Shown: in pieces, positions 47,000-60,311 of the stretch
How the letters are laid out: the number at the start of each line of letters is the position of its first letter
Position numbering within the stretch: the first letter of the stretch is position 1
Program-made: the position numbers and the translations under genes
The notes under the pieces: generated by a model
What the model saw: the letters and a program-made list of their open reading frames with translations, nothing else
What the model was told of the DNA's origin: nothing
The model's database searches: none
Source of the DNA: Bugula neritina
Taxonomy: Eukaryota > Bryozoa > Gymnolaemata > Cheilostomatida > Bugulidae
Length of the DNA stretch: 64,000 nt
Assembly (NCBI GenBank): GCA_964035545.1
Contig: OZ037773.1
Span: 1,384,751-1,448,750 of the forward strand
Direction: 5' to 3'

Positions 47000-49900
47000 A
47001 TGGCAGCCAGGAACAGGTAAGTCAAGGTGGCTATAGTGTTTGACTATACTGTGTGAATCAGCAGTGATTTGGTAGTGAATCTCAGTTTTACAATACTTTA
47101 CAGTAATTCAGTACAGCTTATATTTATATACTTACAGTAGCTCAATACAGCTTTTATTTGCTTACTTACAGTAGAATGGTACAGCTTATATTCGTACACT
47201 TACAGTAGCTCAGTGCAGCTTATATTTGCTCCCTAAAGAAATTATTTTTGCTTCTAATTTTAAAACTTCAATTCTTGTATTTTAATCAAATAAACTGAAA
47301 TAGAGCCATCGGCTATACTGCAGCACAATAATATCTCATTTTAGTAAGCACTAGTTTGCAATCATTGACTAAGAGTTTTAGTTCCTTGCTGTGAGAGTTA
47401 CTGTGCAGACCTAGGGCTATGCCAAAATCTATGTTATTGTATACTGATGTGTACTGCATGTTTTCTGTGAATTCCATAACAGCTTAGGATAGAAATATTA
47501 CAAAGAACTTGAAATTTTTGGCCACTTAGCTAGTTACACAAACGCAGCTTACTCTTGCTATAGAATATAACATATTTTTGCGAATCATGATGTGAACAAA
47601 AAAATAGGATGTACTGTGAGCTATTACCTAACTGCTGTCACAATCATAAAACATCTGTAGTCTTGGTTCTCTCAATTTTAGCGGCATCAGGGGCCAACCC
47701 GCTGCTGAGAAACCTAAATACAACATATACCCAGATCCTCTCCCTCCACCTCCTCCGGATGATCCGAATCAGCCCATCAAAGCTCTCGGAATCAACAAAG
47801 CAGCCAATCACGCTTGGGATGGCGCATCTAGTCATTTTATTGATTTTAATGATAAGAACGAGACTTATGGTAGGCCACCCGAAGGTGAGACTACAGACAA
47901 TCCGTAGATCTTAGACTATTACCTTGACATGTGGAAAAGTGTTATAGGGAAACACTGCATACGTTATAGTTTATAGCAAATATCAAAGTATGAGTAGATA
48001 TAAGTACATCTTTGCATATGAAGTGATACATAACGCATATGAAGCAGCAGGAAGTGATACATCGTTTCCTTGCGCGCGAAGCACTTGGTTGTCGGTCGGC
48101 TGCAGTTCACGTCTCAACCTATAATCTTAGCAACAAACCTGAGGCTTTGCTCTAGGCAAGTTTCATGTTTACTCTTGGCCTAGCAAAGAGCAGCTCATGT
48201 AGACAAGTAGCCCTCAGTGGCCACTCGACCCCAATGATTCTTCCAAATACCATTCTTTCTATAGAGTTTCAGAATCTATGACTTTGTTGAAAAATAGGGG
48301 TAACGGGGTACAACGGTCATAGGGGTACAAAAAGCCGGTCAAATTGTGAGAAAACTTATTGACTTAAAGTTGCGATTTTTTTTAATAAAAAGGTATTGAC
48401 ATAATTATTCAGCCATTGTATTTTCAACACTTGCGGAGCATACATGTTGAAGAGGCAAGTCAAAAACTGTCTTAACCTACATTTTGTAAAATTTTTAAGA
48501 TGTCATTAAAGCTTTATAACTTTTTACACTGAAAGGTAACAAGTCTAGTTTTTACTGATATTGTTGCTATTGCTTGTCTCTACATTGCTTAACTAGTATA
48601 ATAGCAAATTCTATAATACATTTACCTTGAGCCACATTTATTTCCAACTTGACCACGCGGGGCACAATGGGCCACTTGACCATTGCACCCTAATCACTGT
48701 TATTAGTTTCTTTGCCAAATAGATCAGTTGAAATGTTAGGAAAATCTATAGATATAGCCACTTCCGACCTTCCTTTTGTAAAATATCAAAGACATCATGA
48801 TAAGAGTACCAAACTACAAGATTAAGCTGCCCTCATATACATCTGGTGAGGTTATAGCTTTGCAGTTTTATATATCATACAAAACACTCTGCTGTTCCTA
48901 CTAATGGATAGTCATGATATTCATTATATATTATGTCATTGAAAGGAATATACATGTATATGATTAAAATAAATTGTGATTTGCTCATTTCCTCCGCCCC
49001 CTCCGCACTCCAGTCATAAACCTCAGTCACCTTAGCTACAGTTCATAAAAAAAAGTTCACTCGGAATTTCGTAGCACATATTACTAAAGTTTTTTCTGAT
49101 GAAAGTTCCCGAGAAATGGAAATAGAAAAAACCATTTTAGTTCTAAATAGTAAGGATCATGGCACCGTAGAAATAAGTGATGTGCGTTTGAGGTTGCCTC
49201 CCCTGCTATCTGTGGTGACACAAACTGTACAGCTAAAACATAATTTTTGCTGTAGATCTGAAAAAGTATTTATATTTATTTGTGTATATTAAATAAGTAA
49301 AGACCAGATGCAACCAAATCAGCAAAGTTTTAATTTATTTGTTGTGAAAATTTCGTTATTCTGGACTCTGTTACCCCTACATGCCTCAGAAATATGCACT
49401 GAAGTTGAATTATACTTGCTCGCTACAATATTGTGGAATAATAGGTGCAGCACAATAACATCAGCCGATCAGCAAGCTTTTCTCACTGAATGAAGATTGT
49501 CTCTAAATCTTCTAATTCCTACCATCTTTCCTTCTAGGGTCACTAACAGAGCAGCGGGCTAAGAAGGCATGTCAGCACATCAACAATGAGGTGCTGACTC
49601 TAGTCAGCGTTATTAGAGGCATTGGAGATCATGATGAGACAAATCCTAACATTGCTAGAGTCACCTTTGGAAAGCTGTTCAATTATTACACATCTATTTC
49701 AAATAAGGTAGACCATGTCTATAATGTCTATATGTTTACATTTTAGCGAAATATTTTTACTAGGATTTTTAATTTATGTTTGCATAATAATAAATACAAA
49801 AATAAGGTAAGTTGTTAGTTTTGTAATACCATGGGCTTCAGAGCTGATTGAATTAACAGCATCAGCAAACGATCAGAAATCCCAAATTAATTCAAAATAT

Positions 49901-51766
49901 GTTAGCAAAAGATTTATTATAAAGCAAAGTTTTTGAGCCATACAACCCTAAAACAGTTTGCAAAAAATAGCTATAACACATATATGAATACTTCAATACT
50001 GAATAGATGAAATGTGTCAGGGATTCTTTAATTTAATATCTTATTATGTATTTATAACTTTTAGCCACAAAATATAAGACGTATAATTTATAGACGTATA
50101 ATCTATAGAAGTATAATCTATAGACGTATAATCTATAGACATATAATCTATAGACATATAATCCATAGACGTATAATCTATAGAAGTATAATCTATAGAC
50201 GTATAATCTATAGAAGTATAATATATAGAAGTATAATCTATAGAAGTATAATCTATAGACAGATAATCTATAGACGTGTAATCTATAGAAGTATAACCTA
50301 TAAGACGTACACTCTTTGTCATGTGGCTCGCTTGTTTTGGTGACATTTTAGCACTTGAATTCTATCTGGTGAATAATTATAGATGTGAATTACAAAGTGC
50401 TTAGACATGAAGATTGATAACTTATAAATTACTCCTTGAATATAATGGCTTCTAAATCATATAATGGGTTATACACATATATCATATATAAGACAGACAC
50501 TTGTTGTCAAGTGTCTAATTTAACCCTTCTGTCATGCATTGTCTTACCAATTATAGTTGAAGCATGAAGAATTACATGCATACTATATTATAAACTCACG
50601 TACTCACAATACTATATTATAAACTCACGTACTCACAATACTATATTATAAACTCACGTACTCACAACACTATATTATAAACTCACGTACTCACAAAACT
50701 ATATTATAAACTTACAAAACTCCACAAAACGACTGCTAACTAACATAAGATAAAATAAAATATTTGTACTTGTGTAAACTGTTTTTGTGTACAAATAAGG
50801 AAATTTTACTTGCCAATACCTATAACAACTCAAAAGATGTTGTGATTCAAGTAAAATCTATTGTACTTTTTAAAATAAGTTTTATGAATAAACCTATTTA
50901 TTGTGTTTATATTCTATGCATGAATTCTTTAATTATAGCATTATATTATTATGTAGATGTTTTGCGGAGTTTCTATGGTTACTACAAATAATTAAGTATA
51001 GAATTATATGACCTATAGTTTATTTAGGGCAGGTATACTAGATCCATGTGATCGCTCTTTTTGTCAGGTTCTGTGTGTCTCTACATTCTAATAATAGAAT
51101 GTATAACATACATGCAATCTGTAGATAGATTGTATACACCTAATCTATAAATAGATTGTATATACCTACTCTATAAATACTATGCATACACCTACTCTAT
51201 AAATACTATGTATACACCTACTCTATAAATAGATTGCATACACCTACTCTATAAATACTATGTATACACCTACTCTATATATAGATAGTGTATATAAATA
51301 GACTACTCTATAAATAATGTAGATCGAATATACATACTCTATAATCTATAAAGTACATGTATATAGGATTGCATCTCTTAATAATGCTGTACTACATACT
51401 GCAAGTAAGTTATTGTAGTTATACACCATGGCAGGTGTTATGTTTCATGAAAGGTATCTATACAACAAGTATTCTTGTGTTTGTCATGTACCTTACCTTG
51501 AATACCATATATTATGTATAAGCAACAGAAGTTACCTGTGTTCCCAGGTAGCTGGGATTCTCCTCAGAGCCAGAAGGTGGAAATTGGTAGACTTCAGCGG
51601 AGAGATGCTCTATCAAGGTCAAGATGATGGTAAGATTATAACTCTCCTGGTGGGTCCAGACGTCATTCCAACTACCAGAGAATACAGATTCCTGGACCAG
51701 AGTACAGACTCTCCACCCGAAACACTCAAAGAGAAACTTAGAAAAATAAATGAACAGAGAGATTGA
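47000..51766 (+). CDS. Costars-domain protein (ABRA/ABRACL family)
   Basis: Four coding exons, 47000-47016, 47682-47884, 49538-49707 and 51548-51766; 609 bases, 202 residues, all junctions GT-AG and in phase. Residues 1-73 are an N-terminal extension with a Pro-rich stretch (YPDPLPPPPPDDPNQP). Residues about 76-165 form the costars domain, seen in HINNEVLTLVSVIRGIGDHD, RVTFGKLFNYYTSISNKV and LRARRWKLVDFSGEMLYQGQ. Residues about 166-202 are a charged tail ending KINEQRD. Costars is the small domain of ABRACL (81 residues in human) and the C-terminal domain of ABRA/STARS, which binds actin and promotes SRF signalling. The protein is longer than ABRACL and shorter than ABRA. The first exon contributes only MAARN plus two bases. 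An actin-related cytoplasmic role is inferred from the family. Confidence 0.9.
50075..50310. repeat. 15-bp minisatellite in a costars-gene intron
   Basis: About 15 units of AGACGTATAATCTAT and variants between coding exons 3 and 4. The open frame across it is an artefact of the 15-base period. Confidence 0.9.
50575..50720. repeat. Tandem repeat with ACTCACAATACTATATTATA core
   Basis: Four to five units of about 29 bases in the same intron as the 15-bp array, followed at 51120-51300 by another short array with CTCTATAAATA words. Confidence 0.8.
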
Positions 51767-51861
51767 AAAAAGATACAAAAAGTAATCTACTTTGCATTTA
51801 ATTTGACTTCTGATATTTTTATAGCTTTATTTATAACGTAAATTATATAACATTCAACGAA

Positions 51862-52026
51862 CAGTGCTCCCTCCATATCTTGCTTAGCTATGGGTCCCAC
51901 AACCTCAGTTCATGACATAGTAGAATACCAGATTTAACTCACAGATACTTTAAATACGGCCATTTTGTTCATATACACATACATAAGCCACAAAGAGAGG
52001 TTCAAGCTTTTCTGGTGACCTATAAG
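51862..52026. mobile_element. MITE copy 3 (truncated, opposite orientation)
   Basis: Starts CAGTGCTCCCTCCATATC and matches the reverse complement of the copy at 39375 over its length, but the far terminus is missing. Confidence 0.75.
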
Positions 52027-53194
52027 GATGATCACTATATGTATATACTATATGCAATATTTGACATGGAAAATATGTGATGTTTGTTATATAATATATT
52101 GTTATGCTGCTACAAGAAGCGAATTATGAATTATGTTATGTGATATAGCATATATAGCAAGCATATAGTTTGGATTACATAATATATTATATATAATGTA
52201 TTACATATAACACAAATTAAAGAGCTTATGCATTAAACTGTAAATTTGCTATTAGTACTGCTACAATTAACACAACATGTCATGCAATACAGATGCTGCT
52301 TCATCTTTGCCCAGCATGGCAAGTAAATGGTGGATCAAGTGACCAGAATATGGTGCAAGCTGTTTTTGTATCTTTCTGTAGTTCATATTAATTTCTATAA
52401 CTTATTTTTAGCTTAAAAGTTGGCAATCATTATGTAATTAATCTTGTTTAAAGTCAGAAATAAATGGCTTTCATTTCTAAACAAGATGTGACACTAAAAA
52501 TCTATTATTTTATGTCCTTTTTTATTATACCATGACAAATAATAATTAATTTTCAGCTAATAAAATATTCCTTTCATTACAAATTTTTCTTGTTATTTTA
52601 TGCCAACCCTAGTTTAAAGTTTTATACACTCTGACCTTGTATTCTAGTAAAATACCAACAAACTATCATTGCATTTTCTTCATTCTATGTTGACAGTTTA
52701 AATTATATGCTGTCAAGTAAATATTTCTTCATTCATATTAAATTAATGGGAAAATAACAAAATGATATTATAATCTTTGTTCTGTCATTCACTATTAATC
52801 TTCTTGTTTACTTTAATTGCATTCTTTCTATTCTTTCAATTGTTTAGTGAATTGTCTAAGTGACAGGCATATGTAGAAAGATTACATTTTTATGAGACCC
52901 TTAACTGCTTTACACCAAATTTAGTTCAAAACAATAACATCTGACAAACCATTACCAGGCGTTAGACAGTATATGTTGTTTCATAATGATTTTGTGTTGA
53001 GAAGAAAGTAGGTTTCATTTTTAAAGTGTTGCAACTTTTTTTCTAAGCCTTACGGTTTCGTTTTCTAATAAATGTGTTTATTGCACATTAGTGTGAAGGC
53101 CCCAATTGAGCCAATTAGAGTAATTAATAATGTACCTAATATCTAACAGTGGCTTATTGTTTCTTCAACTCTTCTTCCAACCAACTAGCAATCT

Positions 53195-53460
53195 GCTGTC
53201 ATACTCTGTCACATTCTGCTATGTACTGTCATATTCTGTCACATGATGTCACAATTTGTCCCATGTTGTCACACCCTGTCACATTCTGTCATATTCTGTC
53301 ACATTCTGTCACATTCTAACACATGCTGACACAATTTATCACATGATGTGACATTCTGTCACACAATGTAGCATGATGTCACGTTCTGTCACACCCTGTC
53401 ACATGCTGTCATATTCTGTCACATGATGTCACATTTTGTCACATTCTGTCACATGCTATA
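53195..53460. repeat. 10-11-bp minisatellite (CTGTCACATT type)
   Basis: About 25 degenerate units such as CTGTCACATTCTGTCACAT, intergenic. Confidence 0.9.
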
Positions 53461-53689
53461 AAATATCTTATTTTGAGAAGCAAAGAAACAACAATAAATA
53501 TCACAAGTTATGAATTTAGAATGTTTATTGTCAACTTAAACTAATAAACTGAAATTAATCTAATAAACAACTACATATTATATTGAGTAGGTAAGCTTGC
53601 GTGTCAATGCATTGCGGTTCCAAATTAGTATGTTCAGCTCTGTAGCCTCGCCCTACCCCCTACCCCCTACCTTATCCAGTATATAGTGG

Positions 53690-53880
53690 TAAACACCTTT
53701 ACACTCCTATATACATGTATAGGCTATAGTAATATATACCTTTACACTCCTGTATACATGCATATAGTAATATATACCTTTACACTCCTGTATACATGCA
53801 TATAGTGGTATATAATGTACCTTTACACTCCTATATACATACAATATATACCTTTACACTCCTGTATACACAAGTATAAG
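53690..53880. repeat. Tandem repeat with CCTTTACACTCCTGTATACA core
   Basis: Five to six imperfect units of about 35-50 bases, intergenic. Confidence 0.8.
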
Positions 53881-54383
53881 GATATGCAGCGCCTTAACCC
53901 TCCTGTACAAATGTATATAGTATAGCTAGAAGCAAAGTAATGGAAAATTCTATGAATAAATTAAGAGCACCCATCACAGAAGTGTGCCATATAAATGAAC
54001 GATTGAATCTTGAACATCATTTCTCAGTTGACCTGCAGCTCAGCTGTTTGCCTTTTGCCAGTGAGTTTCGTAATTTACTTCTGTTCTTTTTCTCATAGAC
54101 TTTTGGGATTTTCACTTTAATATTATATATAATAGTATTATAATATTTTTCATACCTTCTGAGTAATAATATAACACATTACACTATCAGTACCTACTAC
54201 TAGTGTTATAGCAGCTGTAATAACTTTTTTATATTATATATTATATCATATCATATACATACCAATTCTTTGAATTAAAAAAAAACAAATTGATAATTTT
54301 AACAAAGCTTCGACTACATTGCTTTTACTTTTTAACAGAAAGGACCAGAAAAGATGTAATAAAATTATATTTGCTTTTTAGAT

Positions 54384-57300
54384 ATGGTAGCCTCTGTAGG
54401 GATGATTATAGGCATAGCTATACTAGCATGTGGTAAGTAGAACTAATGAGGTGTATTATGTGCTAATAGCACTATCAACTATCGGCATGTTAATTTGTAA
54501 ATAATGCAGATAAAGACTTGTGTGACGTCATAATATTGTACTATATAAGTTATATTCCTTTATGATTTCCCTAGAATCTGTATTCACTGTCATACTATAA
54601 TGCTTTAAGACTTTTTTAAAAGATGTATACACAATACTATACTACAGTACAAGAAGGTTACTCTAAAAGCTGTATATTAAGTGGTATACTACAGCGTTCT
54701 AAGAAAGCTCTAAAAGTAAAACCAGGCTCAACAGATTATCTATATTCTAGAATCTATAAACACCGTAGGGCAGGTGTTTGGGTTTAACTGTTCAAATTAA
54801 TCTTGATGAACTGAATAACAGTTCAGTAGATTTTTATTATAATTATTCATTAGATTATCATAACTGTATGTAAAACTTTTCAAAGCGTCACGGAGCTGTA
54901 TAAGATTTAATCTCCTTTAATTGAAATTAAATACAAAATATCAAATAACATGTTAAATTGAAAGCAATACAAATATTTTATAGCATAGTAGTGTATATTA
55001 CTATAATTATAACATAATATTATGTTGTAATAAAATGGCACAATATAATATATACCATAATATAATATACCATAATATAAGGTAATCTTAATATGTATAT
55101 TATATGTATTTATTGTCAAACTTTTATTTGACATTACATGCATGCATATGATTTGCAATTTTGTTGTTACTAAATTTCCTAAAAACTTTCAATTATAATA
55201 CATTATTTAGCATTATGTAATATTTTAAAAATAATAATATTATATTACATTGTATTATAAATTACTGCATCAAGCATAATATTCTATAATGTAACAGTTT
55301 GTTACAGTGTTATGCAGCATTATATAATATAATAATATATAATATTATATAATATAATATTATATATTATATTGCAGGTTGACTAGAAATAAAGTTAAAA
55401 TTTGTGAAAAAAGCTGCTTGAAGCCCAAAAACTGTGTTAATTTATTAGTTTTTCATCAAATATAAAAATGACCTATATTAAGAGGTGGCTCGGCTTATGT
55501 TAAATCATAAATTCACTGTAAACCTGTGTTTATTTTACTTGGAAAAGGTTTCCTATTATTGTCCTCTCATGACAAATTAGATTTACTATTCTGCACTGTT
55601 ATGTCTAATTATAAAAAGCAATGATATATAACATAGAGTAATCTTGTCTGTAATATAAAGCAGTGCTATGTAATATAAAGTAGTACTATGTAATATAAAG
55701 TAGTGATATGTAATATAAAGTAATACTATGTAATATAAAGTAGTGATATGTAATATAAAGTAATACTATGTAATATAAAGTAGTACTATGTAATATGAAG
55801 TAGTACTATGTAATATAAAGTAGTGCTATGTAACATAAAGTAGTGATAGGTAATATAAAGTAATACTATGTAATATAAAGTAATGATATGTAATTTATAA
55901 AGTAGTGTTATGTAATATAAAGTAGTGATATGTAATATAAAATAGTGATAATATGTAATATAAAGTAATGCTATGTAATATAAAGTAGTGCTATGTAATA
56001 TAAAGTAGTACTATGTAATATAAAGTAATACTACGTAATATAAAGTAGTACTATGTAATATAACGTAATACTATGTAATATAATGTAATGCTATGCAATA
56101 TAAAGAAATGCTGTGTAATATAAATTAATGGTATGCTATGTAATAGTGAATTACTATATCATCCATACACACAACCAAGATACAATAGCAGATTAAGCTA
56201 TTAAAAGAATTGTCCACCGCATATTTATAATTCGGTATCTAGAAAGTTCCCTGTAATATATTATTATGTCCATCACCTATATCTAGTTGTAGGAATCACA
56301 CACGCTGGATATTATGCATCTATTTACCAAGTTCATAGACATCAACCTCATCTGTATTACTATCATGGCAATAGAGGGGGTAGTGACTCAGATAGTGGTG
56401 GATACGGCAGAGGAGCGAGGGGTAGTGACTCTAGCAGTGGTGGATATGGCATAGGAGCGAGGGGTAGTGACTCTAGCAGTGGTGGATATGGCAGAGGAGC
56501 AAGGGGTAGTGACTCTAGCAGTGGTGGATTTGGCAGAGGAGCAAGGGGTAGTGACTCAGATAGTGGTGGATATGGTAAGCAAGCAGATTTCCACAGTTAT
56601 TCAAATAAATACAGGGTTATGAGTCATTTGAAGGGTGGAACTAAATTTTTAGTTCAAGAATTTAGCCTATTTTACATCCCATATAGTTATAACATATTGC
56701 AGAAAACTCTGCCATGCATAAACATGTTATATAAGCATGTTATTTTAGCATGTTATATAAGCATGCAAATGTATGCACTAGCATTCATAGCTTGTGCATA
56801 GGCATACTAGAATGTCTTTTATTTTAAGTAAAAGTTAAAGGGTAAAGCTCAATGCTTTAGTAAAGCTGCACACTGATCCAACATCATCCTTCTATATGCA
56901 TATGTGTAGTCATGGAAGATTTTCTAACGTTGTAAGTATTTTAGGACTACATAGACCTCTCCATTACAAAATATTGTCTCCCAATCAGCAGTTACCACAC
57001 GAACCACCCACACCACCAGCACCACACGCACCAACAGCACCACCAGCACCACCAACACCAGTACATCAACCCTACTTCCCAAGTCCAGGTAATACTCTAG
57101 TTTATGCTACAGGAAGTTGTGACCTAATTATAGTTCTAAATACAGACTACAGTGCAAAGTTAGCTGGTAAACAGTTAGGCTTGCTGTCTCAATGCTGATT
57201 GACTAATCTTTCATAGTAGACTAAGCCACATAGTCGGGACAGATATTTCTATCACTCTGTTTGTCTTCTACTCCCTGCATGTTTAGCTGATGGCGGCTGG

Positions 57301-57531
57301 AGCTTCTGGAGCACATGGGCGAGCTGTGCAGGGAATTGTGGGGGATCCTCAGTCAGATATAGGTCATGTGACTCCCCACGCCCCTCTGTAGGTGGTAGAG
57401 CTTGTGACGGGAGAGCTTCAGAGAGTAGAACCTGCGAGTATGACGGACTGTGCAGCAAACCACCCCCTCCACCACCCCCCTCAACTCCACCCCCACCTCC
57501 TCCCCCTCGTAGAATATATGGTCACTACTAA
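54384..57531 (+). CDS. Secreted Gly/Ser-repeat and Pro-rich protein with one TSR
   Basis: Four coding exons, 54384-54432, 56293-56571, 56945-57088 and 57287-57531; 717 bases, 238 residues, all phase 1 junctions. Residues 1-16 form a signal peptide (MVASVGMIIGIAILAC). Exon 2 gives a Tyr/His-rich start (ITHAGYYASIYQVHRHQPHL) and then about five copies of a 14-residue unit like GSDSSSGGYGRGAR. Exon 3 is Pro/Ala/Thr-rich with repeated PPAPP and PTPPAP. Exon 4 is a single TSR (GGWSFWSTWASCAGNCGGSS, conserved cysteines) followed by a poly-Pro tail ending RRIYGHY. CAGNCG lacks the O-fucosylation Ser/Thr. The start exon follows a strong acceptor (GCTTTTTAG|AT), so the 5' UTR is spliced. The low-complexity, Gly/Ser and Pro-rich layout suggests an extracellular structural, mucus or adhesive protein. 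The function is inferred only. No orthologue is recognised. Confidence 0.88.
55640..56140 (+). repeat. 20-bp minisatellite in intron 1 of the second TSR gene
   Basis: About 25 units of the type ATGTAATATAAAGTAGTACT with small changes. Intronic. Confidence 0.92.
56370..56571 (+). repeat. 42-bp coding minisatellite
   Basis: About five near-identical 42-bp units encode the 14-residue Gly/Ser repeat of the second TSR protein. The first and last units share GACTCAGATAGT where the middle ones have GACTCTAGCAGT. The array ends at the exon donor (TATG|GTAAGC). Confidence 0.95.
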
Positions 57532-57774
57532 ACTGAGGTCAACTACAGACTAATATATGTCTATATCACTGTGTCATCATTGCTTCAAATGAATATGTAC
57601 TGATGCTTGTACTGATTGGGACTTATATTAACTTATGGTTGTGGTTTTTCTCGATTAGCTCTCAAACATCGAAATTCATTCTCACAATCCGAAGCAATGG
57701 GACCGCAACGATAATTTATCCTTTGTAGCTTGCAGGGTCACACAATGCATTTTGTTTTGATATTTTTGCATTTT

Positions 57775-57780
57775 ATTAAA
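57775..57780 (+). terminator. Polyadenylation signal (ATTAAA) of the second TSR gene
   Basis: ATTAAA 244 bases after the stop at 57529-57531, in a T-rich context. Confidence 0.4.
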
Positions 57781-59668
57781 GACTGATAAAAGGAATTATT
57801 TGTTTGCACGCTTTTCTGTCATTATTTCTTTTTTATAGATATTATACTAATATTTTGGTTATCAGAAGTATAATTTGTAAGTAAAAGATCAAAGAGTGGA
57901 TTTTTGAGTTACTGAGTTACTCAATGTAACATACAATAAATGGCTAAAAGGTTCGTTGGCAACTTTCTTGCTATCACCCATCCTTCCTCAGGCTATAGAT
58001 AATGAGGGCAGATATAAATAAAATCATTCTCACAGTACTGTCTACTGTCATAGTAAATACAGTTCAATGTAGCCCGTATGACACACATGTGTGACACTAT
58101 AACTGTCGTATTATACAACCTCATAACCTCCAGCAAGTGTTGAATGTGTCTACAGAACCTGCACAAAACTACTTATCCATATCAGACAAGGCAATTGACT
58201 GAAACTGAAATAAAAACAATTCTTTAAAACTTATATATAAATATAACCACAAACATCCACGAACATATATAACTGTGATTAAACTTGTTATAGTAAATAG
58301 TTTGACACTCTACAAGTTTATATGCTTTCAGTCACACTGGTTTACCATATCTTACAGTTGATCATGTGTAGTAGTGACATGATGATAGTTGTAGCAAACA
58401 AAGAGTGTATACATTTAGTAACTAAAGAGTTTGCATGCAGTAATCAAAAAGTGTATGAATATTTTGTGATGTCATCATTGCTCAATTTGCTTTCGATGTC
58501 CACACAAATATTTGCAAACTCAAAATATTGTCTAAATACAAACCATCAAATTTTCCAAGTTTAATACTTTTGTTGTTTATGTCAAATACCATGCGTATGT
58601 TATTCCTCCAGTTGAGTGTTCACATTTCAACTGCATATTGTCATTCACCAGCTTTCTAGCCATATTGGATAATATAAGATATGGTAGTATAAGATATGGT
58701 AATATAAGTATATGATAATATAAGGTATGGTATTACAATATATTGTAGTATAAGATATGGTAATATAAGGTATAGAGTAGCCCACACTCTAAGTCATAAA
58801 ACGAATATATTTCATAAAAAGTTTAAATTCTTATGAGCAAGTATTCGCATAAACAAAAAAAAACTTCTTAAATAATAAGACTACGGCTTTCATAGCCTGT
58901 GATTAGTGTATACTATTATAACAGTAATGCTGCTATTTTATTCATAGTATAACAGAGACTACACAATAAGGAAGGCTCAATTATTACAGAGAACACGGGC
59001 TCATTGCCTACTTGACGTGTTCTACAGTTGTGAGTTAGTCATGTTTAGCCTCAGGATATGCAAGATAAAGAATAGAGGGTAGAGTCTACAGGCTTCTACA
59101 AAACATTTGCTATGTAGGAGAGTTAGTTAACCTCTAAAAGCTGAGTGTTGTTTGATATAAGTTTTGTATAAAGAGAAACCTATTCCATTCACCACTAGAA
59201 GACTGACACAAGAAGAATAAAACTGTTTATGTTGAAAGATCAATGTGTTATGTGAATTAGGAGTTTGGTGCACTTTGCAGTGGGTAGACAACTACTTGTA
59301 CATTATCAGTCAAAACATTTATATTATTATCTATAATGCAGAAAGTGGTACATTAACTGGCGGTACATAAATTTAGAGTTGTTGGTTTCATCCCTTGTAT
59401 GATTTTATAGAAACCATTGAACTCTTGACGCAACATGCAACGTTGTCTGTGACAGAAACCGAACAACAAGTAGCTGAATTACACTTTCATCCTGACTGGA
59501 GGTTGGAAAATCTTGACATATAATATAAGAATTCAGTCACTGCAGTCACACAAATGAGTGTATTATTGTACGACATGGGTATTGCATTATGTAATACAAT
59601 ATATTATATAATATAGCATTACATAAAATTGTATAATGTTTAATACATAATATACAATAATATAGAGT

Positions 59669-59860
59669 AGGGAGCAGCCTTGGTTTAGTGATTAGAGAAC
59701 TGGGCTAGTAAACTTGAGGTAGTGGCTTGGATCTCAGTACATGCTTTTGTTGTGTTAGAAAAAGCTTCCTGTCAAATTATGGCTTTTGTGCCATATTCAC
59801 ATTAGCCTTTGCTCTTTAAATAATTTCTTAATAAATTTTGGTTTGGGGCACAGGTTGAAA
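59669..59860 (+). repeat. tRNA-derived SINE copy (degenerate)
   Basis: Starts GGGAGCAGCCTTGGTTTAGT like the copy at 45136, with a decayed B box (GGATCTCAGT) and a diverged body (GTTAGAAAAAGCTTCCTGTC). Confidence 0.7.
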
Positions 59861-60204
59861 TTTTTTTGAGAACTTCTTACGCTACATTGTTAATCTAGAA
59901 CACCGGCTTTTCTCAATTTCTTCATTACTGCACTTATACCTCCTGATTTTACAGTCAAAATACTGTAGTTGCTCTCATTAGAAGATAGTTTCCACTCAGC
60001 AACATCCTCTGTGTTTGTCTGCACATAGTCACATTAAATGAGAGTTGTCTTTCCAACAGTGAGACTGATATGTATGGCATCAACTAAACTTTGCATGATC
60101 TAATATTCAAAACATTGCCTACGTTAATCATTTTATGCAAACCTTTTACTAAATTAGTATGTACAAATCATATATTAAATAAATTTTAATTTGATTGCAT
60201 ATAC

Positions 60205-60209
<5 letters not shown>

Positions 60210-60263
<54 letters not shown>

Positions 60264-60265
60264 CG

Positions 60266-60310
<45 letters not shown>
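60210..60310. repeat. (TA)n(TG)n compound microsatellite
   Basis: About 24 TA dinucleotides followed by about 26 TG/CG dinucleotides. Confidence 0.98.

Positions 60311-60311
<1 letters not shown>

Larger units (their letters stand above)
51767..54383. other. Intergenic region between costars and second TSR gene
   Basis: Contains a MITE copy (51862), a TGTCACATTC-type minisatellite (53195-53460) and a 3' flank rich in AT. The second TSR gene probably has a non-coding first exon here, because its ATG exon is preceded by a good acceptor; GCCA|GTGAGT near 54059 is a candidate donor. Confidence 0.55.

Noticed and set aside
50044..50346. Ser/Ile/Asp/Tyr repeat frame
   Set aside because: Created by a 15-bp repeat in a costars-gene intron, with no splice or start context.
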